NCBI GenBank assembly: GCA_036245805.1
Contig: BTRK01000004.1
Span: forward strand, 30,179,541-30,243,540
Direction: 5' to 3'
DNA from: Pristionchus mayeri
Taxonomy: Eukaryota > Nematoda > Chromadorea > Rhabditida > Neodiplogasteridae
DNA: 64,000 bases
A model generated the notes under the pieces. The model had not been told where the DNA came from. It was given only the letters and a program-made list of their open reading frames with translations, and did not search any database. This document shows positions 56,698 to 64,000 of the stretch, piece after piece. A program made the translations under genes and the position numbers. The first letter of the stretch is position 1. Every line of letters starts with the position of its first letter.

Positions 56698-57071
56698 TAA
56701 TAGAGTTCATGAATAATATTGAGCAGACTTCTCGTCAAGACTACCTGCGATTACGCGAATTGCATAACATTGACGGGCACAGAAGAACATTCGTCAGGCG
56801 AGAATCGAATGAGATAATGCATGTGAAAATCGAAAATGACCATGCTCGCAACTGAAGCCACGATAGCATGTGCAGCTCATTTTTCATCTGAAATATCATT
56901 GCTTTATTGCATTTCTCTCGTACATATTTAATGTCCGCAATGCATGCAACCTTCCTCGATAAAATACATTCCAATTGCTTAACTAGTGAGGCTTAATAAT
57001 AGAAAAAATATTGTGCTGGTTCTAATAAACATCTATAACTTCTTCTTCTGCATGCAATTCAAAATAGAGTA

Positions 57072-57478
57072 TCCACCTTCCGTGGGAAGGTGGCATATCT
57101 TGTCTTTGCAAGCAAAGTCAACAGCTGAATGAATTCTGGCAAAATCTCAATTCAATAAAAGAAGTGAGATCCTATTACACAGATTAATCAGTTCAATAAA
57201 AGTCCCGGGATCAACAGCCAAAATCCGTTCACTATTTTCTCAAATATCACTAAGAAATCTCAATATTTACCTTTTTTAATTGGTATTATTACATTGTTAT
57301 TGAGATTGTCAAAAATAGTGAGAGAATTTTGGCTGTTGATCCCGGGACTTTTATTGAACTGATTAATTTGTGTAATAGGATCTCACTTCTTTTATTGAAT
57401 TGAGATTTTGCCAAAATTCACTCAGCTGTTGACTTTGCTTGCAAAGACAGGATATGCCACCTTCCCACGGAAGGTGGA
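57072..57478. repeat. Palindromic MITE M
   Basis: Ends TCCACCTTCCGTGGGAAGGT and complement, TA on the left and TC on the right. The arms are nearly identical for about 170 bp, including AATAAAAGTCCCGGGATCAA. Each end itself forms a small hairpin. Confidence 0.75.
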
Positions 57479-58674
57479 TCTCGGGACTTTTATTGGCGCG
57501 GAGCGATTAATTTGTTTTCGTGATTAGCGTTTTCTAATTAGTGCATTGAATTGATAGGTAGAGGAATCTCTAATGGAGTCGTGTTTTCCCTGTGGGCTAT
57601 TTTATAGTGCCTCAGGTCGGCAGCTTTCTATTACCCCCTCCTCCCTTTCCACGCCCAGAGGGGACAAATCTGACAGTGCACATTCGACCCCAATAAATCA
57701 TGCCGCCATAGGCAATTTAGCACGCTGATTTCAAATATGGTACTTGTTTTGCTCTTGCTTCAACTTTGTGTATCGTTCCCGAAGGCTGTTGACAACTTGA
57801 GACGACTCGTGTTGTTTACGACCTGTGACCTGGCCGAGAGAGGCGCGGGGGAGGAAGAGAGAAGGGGGAGGCAGAGGGATAAATTCGCGCGGGAAAATGT
57901 TCGAAAGGCGTCAGCACCTACAGATGGAAACCAATCTTTTTGAAATTAAGCTCATTGGATTCGCCGTATCAACATTAGTCTACTGTAGGTCGGTAGGAAC
58001 TTGGATTTTCCATTGAGAGCTTAGACAGCCCAAAATGTGGCTGAACTGCCAGAGGGTGCAAAATTTCGAACTTTGAAGGCAATTTTCGCACCTTCGCAGT
58101 TGGAATTTTCCAATTCTGAAAAGTCTCTAGGCGGGCAACCGTGTACGCTCTATCGAATGAGCTATAGCACGTCTCTCTACGATGCTCGCGACCAACATCG
58201 CAAAATCCTTGACGCCACGAAACCGACAAAAAGTGGTGTTAGCCTGAGGCACTTCCGGTTGTGATAGAGACTTGAAATTTCTGATTTAGCATCTCTTATG
58301 TTCCTGCACAAGATCCCCAAAAGCTGGATACTTAGATTTGAGTTTGAAGGGATGTCGATACCCTACCCTCTCAGGAACCTTTCTGTGGGAATCTCTCGTT
58401 TCCCGGCCAAAATTGCCCCGGCGCTTTGCGCCGGGACTAAACTCTGTCCTTACGAGGGTATCTGAAATAGGAACTCATTAAATAGGCCTCACTTAATCAG
58501 ACTGGTGGTAACGAGTTTTCCTTGGACAATGTCCAGTTTTTGAACAACACAAACAAAGTGATCAACAAATAAAATTTGACTGAGCTATTGAACAATGAAA
58601 GTGTATTGAATGTAAATTGTTTTTCCACTCGATCATTTCCTCTCCTTTTCGTGTTCGTGGACGGTCGAAAGACG
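57479..58674. other. Intergenic, no supported gene
   Basis: An open frame at 57737 begins with a hydrophobic stretch (MVLVLLLLQLCVSF) but then becomes low-complexity RE-rich, and I see no splice partners. The rest shows no coding signal. Confidence 0.3.
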
Positions 58675-59603
58675 ATGGGGTGCTGTGAGTTCATCCTTTT
58701 TTCAGGATGTTTTGTAATGAAATTACGGTAGCCCACACCGATATCGATTATTGCAGTGTGGAAGAGGCACACGGGCTTCCGAATCCTCACTGTTGCACAG
58801 TTCTCATTCATGATCGGGCTGATCGTCTATCATTCTGCAGACCAGACCGAGATCGATGGCAAGACCAAGGCTGTCTTCGAGGTACGGTGGGATACGGTAG
58901 CAATCGATAACTAACGCTATTCAGATTGGGGGGACTAGCGCAACGTGCATATCCAAAGGAAGGTATGCACTTATCAGGCAACTTGAGGAACGTCTTTCCC
59001 TTCTCGTTACATCTCAAGATGTGCCCCTTTCCGAATCGTTTTTCTCACGGAAAATGACGTCATTTAGCCGTTTGTTCACCATGGAAGTCGACAAAGTAAT
59101 CGACGTATACGTCTTCGGCACATTCGCTGTAGCTAACTTCGTGGCAGTTATATGCAAGTTTATGAATATGTATAGTAAGAGACAAAAAAAAGCATATACA
59201 ACTTCATCAATTTTATGAAACGTATAATTCTCAGTGAAATCGATCCAATTGCAGCCTGCTTCTGCGATTCGCTCCTCGGGCTGAGTATGCTCATCTACCA
59301 TCCCGTGTTCTTGTTGTCTCTAGCGAGCACAATTGGACAAGGGGGGTCGAGAAGTATGCGTCTTCTAAGATCGATGGAGATCAAGGAACATTCTAGATGC
59401 TTCCCTCTGTTCGCAACGTACATAATATCTCATACTGGAACGCTCATCGGAGTGTTCCAACTGCACGTCCTATTCATTTACGTATGTGTGATCTTTGATC
59501 TCCTCATTTGATCTTTGATCTTTGGCAGACCCATCGAGGTATCACTATCTATCTATCAATGGATTCCGATGAAGATTGGAGAAATCTATCGAAGACTGAC
59601 TGA
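58675..59603 (+). CDS. Four-helix membrane protein T1
   Basis: A tiny first exon (58675-58684, M-G-C) splices to WKRHTGFRILTVAQFSFMIG (helix 1), then GGTSATCISKGR. Helix 2 is VYVFGTFAVANFVAVICKF, helix 3 CFCDSLLGLSMLIYHPVFLL and helix 4 CFPLFATYIISHTGTLIGVF with QLHVLFIY. The final exon starts THRGITIY as in T2, but a CTAT slip (CTATCTATCTATC) shifts the frame and the protein would end at 59603, about 55 residues early. The T2-like tail frame, ending in VEKTCIEG at 59757, is still readable out of frame. Unrecognised nematode family; probably a membrane protein with both ends in the cytosol. Confidence 0.65.
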
Positions 59604-60276
59604 GGCATCTCATCAAGGAGACCATCTAGTGCAGAAATTGAAATTGATTGGTAATACGAGAAGGGGATATAGAAGAGTTCCCCTGATGGAAGAAGATCAA
59701 GAACAATTCGAAATGAAGGAGACGCAGTTAGTGGAGAAGACTTGCATCGAGGGATGAGACCTCCCGACCCATCAGAGTTGATAAAACATACATAACATTG
59801 ATTAATTGTGTGAAGTGTATTGATCGATCGGGAAGTAGCTCATCTCACGCTACGAAATCACTGAATATCGAGTGCTTAATTGACGGATGTCGATCATCAG
59901 ACGAGCAGACTGACTGTACAAAACAGATAAAACTCACAATATGCGGTAATCGCGGTAAAAGACGAGTGAAATAAATACGAGTGATAAGCATGAAATACAG
60001 TGAAAAGAATTGAAAATTTTGCAATTATCATTGTGAATTTGAAAAAAATATGCCTTCTAGGTATCTCAAAACACCGTAGTCATGAGTAAATTCCTTGATC
60101 ATCAGTTCTCGATAAATCTTCCAACAGAGTTATATTATATGATTTAGTCAGTGAATATTATGATTACCGATATGAATATGAACTAATTTCATCATTTGCA
60201 CAAAGGAATTGATTTTTTTGATATTTCTTCCACTCGTTCATTCTCTCTCCTCGCTCTTCTCGCGAGCAGTCGAACG

Positions 60277-61434
60277 ATGATAAGAAGTGGTCAGTTCCAA
60301 TATTTTCGGGGATTTTTCGGCCTGCATACAGTATCCCTCCTGATTATCGATTGCAGCTGGAGTCTGGAAGCGTCACACGGGCTTTCGCTTCCTCACCGCT
60401 GCGCAATTCTTACTTATTCTCGGTGTTATCGTGAATCAGTTTGCAGCTCAGAACGCGATCGATCCCGGAACCAAAATTCCGTTCGAGGTACGGTCGGATA
60501 CGGTAGCTATCGAATACTAACCAATTTCAGGTTGGAGGCGAGGTGTCGGCGCAATGCATATCCGAAAGAAGGTAGGAGAGAAGCATGATCCCTAGTTCTT
60601 TCCCTCTTTGTTTCTCGTTCACCATAGGCGAAATTTTAAAGATTTTAGTATTATATAATATTTGGTAATAGTGAAGTGATTCAGCCGTTTGCTAAACGCC
60701 GACATCGATCACACAATTGAACAGTTCTCTATGGTGATATTCGGAGTGGGAAATGTCGTTGCAATCATAGGTCAGTTGACTGTTGAGAACCTGATAGGGG
60801 ATGCTCATGAAAAAGTATTGATAGAGAGAGCGATTCACCGCTCTCTTCCTTTCCTCTTTATTTTCCCTTTCCTTTTCCATTTCCAACGATCTTTTCCGGA
60901 TATTTAGAAAATATCGATCGATTTGAAGGCTGTTTCTGCGATTCTCTCCTCTCGCTGAGTATTCTCCTCTACCATCCCATCTTTCTGCTGACTGCAACAA
61001 GCACACTGGCACAAGGACTCTCCGGATACTTCGAGAAGTTGATGGGAGATTAAAAATTGAGATCAAAGATCACTCCAGATGTTTCTCTCTCGTCATTCTC
61101 TATGTACTAGCTGACATCGGAATGCTCATCGGACTGTTCCAACTGCACGTCCTATTCATTTACGTATGTTTGATCTTTGATCTCCTCATTTGATATTTGA
61201 TATTTCCAGACCCATCGAGGTATCACAATCTATCAATGGATTCCGATGAAGATTGGCGAAATCTATCGAAGACTGACTCAGGCATCTCATCAAGGAGACC
61301 ATCTAATGCAGAAATTGAAAGGGATTGGTCATACGAGAAGGGGATATGGAAGAGTTCCCCTGATGGAAGAAGATCAAGAACAATTCGAAATGAAGGAGAC
61401 GCAGTTAGTGGAGAAGACTTGCATCGAGGGATGA
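60277..61434 (+). CDS. Four-helix membrane protein T2, tandem copy of T1
   Basis: First exon at 60277 (MIRS), then VWKRHTGFRFLTAAQFLLIL, GGEVSAQCISERR, IDHTIEQFSMVIFGVGNVVA, CFCDSLLSLSILLYHPIFLL, CFSLVILYVLADIGMLIGLF and QLHVLFIY. The cytosolic tail THRGITIYQWIPMKIGEIYR ends VEKTCIEG, stop 61432-61434. Between helices 3 and 4 the frame appears to shift: reading straight on gives EKLMGD and a stop near 61053. T2 and T1 therefore carry lesions at different places. Either each is truncated or an unseen splice rescues T2. Confidence 0.6.
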
Positions 61435-62403
61435 GACCTACCGACCCATCGGAGTTGATAAAACATACATAACATTGAGTAATTGTGGAAATGTATTGAT
61501 CGATAGGGAAGTAGATCATCTCACGTGTTTGAATCACTGAATAGCGACTGAATATCGAATGATTGCTGGACCGTACAGATGTTTTACCGCGAGTGATTGC
61601 GAAACCTTCTGCGTTAGCACGAGAGTGCCCGCCCAGTGGGGCCTCAACTGTGCAAGCAAAATTTTCATTTCATGGTGGTTCTAGATTATCCTTTATATAT
61701 GATCGAGATTCCCTTCAGAAGGCGCTGCCTGACTCGTCTCCTCCATCTCCCTTCGTCTCCTGCCACTCGCCTCGTCCATCTTACTATACTCTGCCATACT
61801 TGATAAAACATTTGTAAAAATCTTATGTTGGATGAGTGGTGGACAAAAAGATGGAATAATCAGAGTGCAAAAAAGGACAAAGGAAGACCATACTGATGAA
61901 GCTTATGAAATAGATGTAACTTTAATTTGTGTTAAAGTTTCATATTTCAGTAAATATTCCCCTAGTTTCCCCCAGGGCCACCCATTCAGTCTAGTGAAGA
62001 AAAAATACAAATTGCTTGAAGAAGGTGGAAGAAACAAGGGAGAAGGGCTATCTGTTCAACGACTCAGCCAATTGAAGGATTGGAAGGAACAGACACTTTT
62101 TGGAAATTGCACGGCATTTGAAGGAAATGAACCTTGTAATTTCAACTATTTGGTATTCAAATGGTCTCACTCACAAAAAAGAGGCCAATGTGAAGAAAAG
62201 TGCCAATAAAAAAGATAATTTGTTCATTTGCATCTCCATCTTCCTAGTCAATATTGAGAATCTCTCTCCTTCTCCATTCACTCTCGTCCCTTCTCCACTC
62301 GCTCTCGGTTCGCACCTCTTCTATCTTCCTTTTTAGATGTCTCTAGATTTATTCTGAGGGCATCCTACCCTCCGCCCCCTGCAGATACCGTATTCCAGGA
62401 TAG
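61435..62403. other. Intergenic, no supported gene
   Basis: An open frame of 125 codons at 61832 has no recognisable domain or splice context. CT-rich stretches occur at 61735-61800 and 62260-62335. The latter may be the promoter side of the Pmp3-like gene. Confidence 0.3.
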
Positions 62404-62787
62404 ATGGAGTGCCAACCTGCGACCGGATGCCCTCAGGGCAGCTACCCAGCGAGAGGACGTCTGACTACAAACCAGATCTGCCTAGTGGTCTTCACCATCA
62501 TCTGCTTCCCTGTGAGTGCCTCATCTACACATTGATGAATGATGGAATGATAAGTGTATTGCAGCCAGTGGCAGTATTCGTCAAGGAAGAGGGAAGATGC
62601 AGCTGCCAGTTCTGGGTCAATGTCTTCCTCTGCCTAATCGGACTGGGATGGCTGCACGCACTTTGGTGAGATCTCCCTCCTCTTCCCTCGATCAACACTC
62701 CATTCCAGGTACTGTGTGATTCGAAAAGTAGGAGGAAACGAAGAATCAAGGGAAACAACGGCCTACGAAGATAAATCTGAAGAGTGA
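62404..62787 (+). CDS. Pmp3/UPF0057-like small membrane protein
   Basis: Three exons. Exon 1 (62404-62511) reads MECQPATGCPQG then NQICLVVFTIICFP. Exon 2 (about 62564-62667) reads PVAVFVKEEGRCSCQFWVNV then FLCLIGLGWLHALW. Exon 3 (about 62709-62787) reads YCVIRKVGGNEESRETTAYE, stop 62785-62787. The PVAVF...NV.L.L.G..HA.Y pattern and two short helices match the UPF0057/Pmp3 proteolipid family, which affects plasma-membrane potential and cation tolerance in yeast. The Cys-rich N-terminus and acidic tail extend beyond the minimal family length of about 55 residues, as in animal members. Confidence 0.8.
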
Positions 62788-63368
62788 AATAAATGCTCCG
62801 TTTGATAAATTTGACATCAGTCTGTGGCTATTCCGAACGGGGATACGGTTCTCCCTAGCATCACTTGAACTGTTAATAATAATAATTTATCTACGCCCGA
62901 GGCGCGACGATACCATGAATACTAGTGAACTGTTTATTAGTGAACTGTTCATGTGAAGTCTTTGTGAAAAAAAGATACATTCGTGATCTTCGCCACTCAT
63001 CGATAGTCACTAATGAAGCCGCGCGCTTTCTCTGCCTTCCCAAAAAGACAGATACGCTCCATCATGCAACTCTTTTCACCCTATCGCTATCTTTTCTCCC
63101 TATCGCTGAGCAATCATCCCAGTGTCGCAGGTTACCCGAGTCGCAGGATGTCCCACGCCCCGCCCCTTCCAGCCGTAAATCCCCGTCAATTCTCTGGGCG
63201 CCTTCAAGGACGTGCCCGTCGCAGTTTTGGGTGTACTGCTCGACGAGGTATACTGTAGGCATACAAGTGAACCGCAGTGCTTTTATGAGTCATTTATCGA
63301 TGTTAGTTAGACTAGTGGGCATTTATTACAGGAGTCAGTATGATCAAAAGATCAAAGATCATCGATCT
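62788..63368. other. Intergenic, no supported gene
   Basis: It lies between the converging Pmp3-like and Rpt2-like genes. A long open frame on the plus strand from 62925 runs through it and then antisense over proteasome exons; I do not regard it as a gene. Confidence 0.4.
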
Positions 63369-64000
63369 TCAAGCATAGAAGGCGCCCTCGTGTCCCTTCA
63401 CGTCCTTGAGCAGCACACTCTTCATTGCCTGAAAAGGGGCGGAGTCAGGGAGGGAAAGGGCGGCCTCGTACCTTCTCGAAGTCAGCCATGCAGACGACCT
63501 TGCGTTGACCACGCAGCGCCAGCATTCCAGCCTCAGTGCACATCGCCTGCAGAGTTCAAAGATCAGATTACGGTAGTCGGGGTACGGTAGATACCTTGAT
63601 GTCGGCGCCCGATGCCTCCTTCTCCTTGGCGAGTAGGGTCTGAAGGGGTAAGGGATGATAGATCAATGATCAGTCACTTACCTCGAAGGAGACGTCCTTG
63701 TCCATGTGCATTCCACTCGTGTGGATCCCGAAGATCTTCAGCTTCGTCTTGAAGTCTGGCTTGGGCAGCTCGATCTGCAACGAGATAGTAGATTACGGTA
63801 GACGAGAAGGATACGGTAGAATACCGTACCCATCAGATACCGTACCTTTCTGTCGATTCTGCCAGGACGAATGAGGGCGGGGTCGAGCGAGTCGATGCGG
63901 TTCGTCGCCATGATCACCTGAAGGGCGGGGTTTCAATGGGAGCGGAGTCAGAGCCGTGGCTACCTTGACATCTCCGCGAGAATCGAAGCCGTCCAGTTGA
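63369..64000 (-). CDS. Proteasome 19S ATPase, Rpt2-like, 3' end only
   Basis: C-terminal AAA+ half of a 26S proteasome base ATPase; it unfolds substrates and gates the 20S core. Six exons are visible: [108 protein letters not shown], stop 63369-63371. The second exon carries the SRH arginine finger region. [22 protein letters not shown] sequence points to Rpt2 (PSMC1) over other Rpt subunits. The tail FYA is a valid HbYX motif but differs from the usual LYL of Rpt2, and the last helix is divergent. It is therefore a divergent orthologue or a paralog. Walker motifs lie outside the window. Confidence 0.88.

Larger units (their letters stand above)
48053..56855 (+). pseudogene. F-box gene F2, intron-inflated, with premature stop
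   Basis: Start 48053: MVAADSTEVQSMKRKVRE. Exon 2 is lysine-rich. Exon 3 (about 48294-48426) reads SNYKKRLQIPQLLVVETMKK and ends DTPPVN. After a 5.6-kb intron, the F-box exon (54031-54192) reads SLAGLPIDLLNEIYPLLGLK. Then VMRRVLRTTLRAEKFGGE, IDLTDPVYHDVFNVIAESGA, EEFIDAFPWNVPSAPDSYLI, VELWLPVEDAPAFAKEVMGR and the last exon (about 56709-56855) RRTFVRRESNEIMHVKIEND. TGA at 54100-54102 interrupts the F-box exon just after GLKERS, where F1 has His-Val. All splice junctions otherwise remain in frame, so the lesion is recent or a read-through/assembly question. Introns carry I2 and L. Confidence 0.78.

Noticed and set aside
57737..57943. Possible small secreted protein starting MVLVLLLLQLC
   Set aside because: The remainder is Arg/Glu low complexity, with no splice signals or paralog in the window.
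61832..62209. 125-codon open frame before the Pmp3-like gene
   Set aside because: Composition and lack of any recognisable motif do not support coding.
62925..63590. 221-codon open frame on the plus strand, the longest in the window
   Set aside because: It runs antisense across well-defined proteasome exons and introns, has low-complexity composition and no recognisable domain.

Overview
This window looks like a nematode chromosome, most likely a free-living rhabditid or diplogastrid. Genes are split into many short exons by introns with tttcag-type acceptors. The families are ones that nematodes expand: P-glycoprotein, supplementary nuclear hormone receptors, UDP-glycosyltransferases and F-box genes. 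Species is not certain from sequence alone.

Layout. 1-8177: 3' part of a full ABCB/P-glycoprotein gene (+). 8514-10222: nuclear hormone receptor NHR-a (+). 10446-13368: UGT-1 (-). 15120-25109: NHR-b, a close paralog of NHR-a (+), with one intron blown up to over 7 kb. 25671-28158 and 28801-31221: tandem UGT-2 and UGT-3 (-). These six genes (efflux pump, two receptors, three conjugating enzymes) resemble a xenobiotic-response neighbourhood; co-function is inference.

31879-56855: a duplicated module. A small secreted protein gene (family 'S', -) sits head to head with an F-box gene (family 'F', +). Copies in order are S1/F1, S2/F fragment, S3-S4 hybrid/F2. Several copies carry stops, fusions or truncations. 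58675-61434: tandem pair of four-helix membrane proteins. 62404-62787: small Pmp3/UPF0057-like membrane protein. 63369-64000: 3' end of a divergent proteasome ATPase gene (Rpt2-like, -).

The striking feature is repeat content. Roughly a third of the window is long, almost wholly palindromic DNA without transposase, sitting mostly in introns. These elements are inserted into each other like nested dolls. Because each host is itself a palindrome, the opposite arm often preserves the empty target site, which shows directly that most insertions duplicated a TA dinucleotide. Other types present: a Helitron-like insertion exactly between A and T, a hAT-like palindrome with an 8-bp duplication, TTAA-type and TTA-type palindromes, a mariner-like element, a Tc1-like (CAGT-ended) palindrome and a truncated RTE-type retrotransposon with a 10-bp target duplication.
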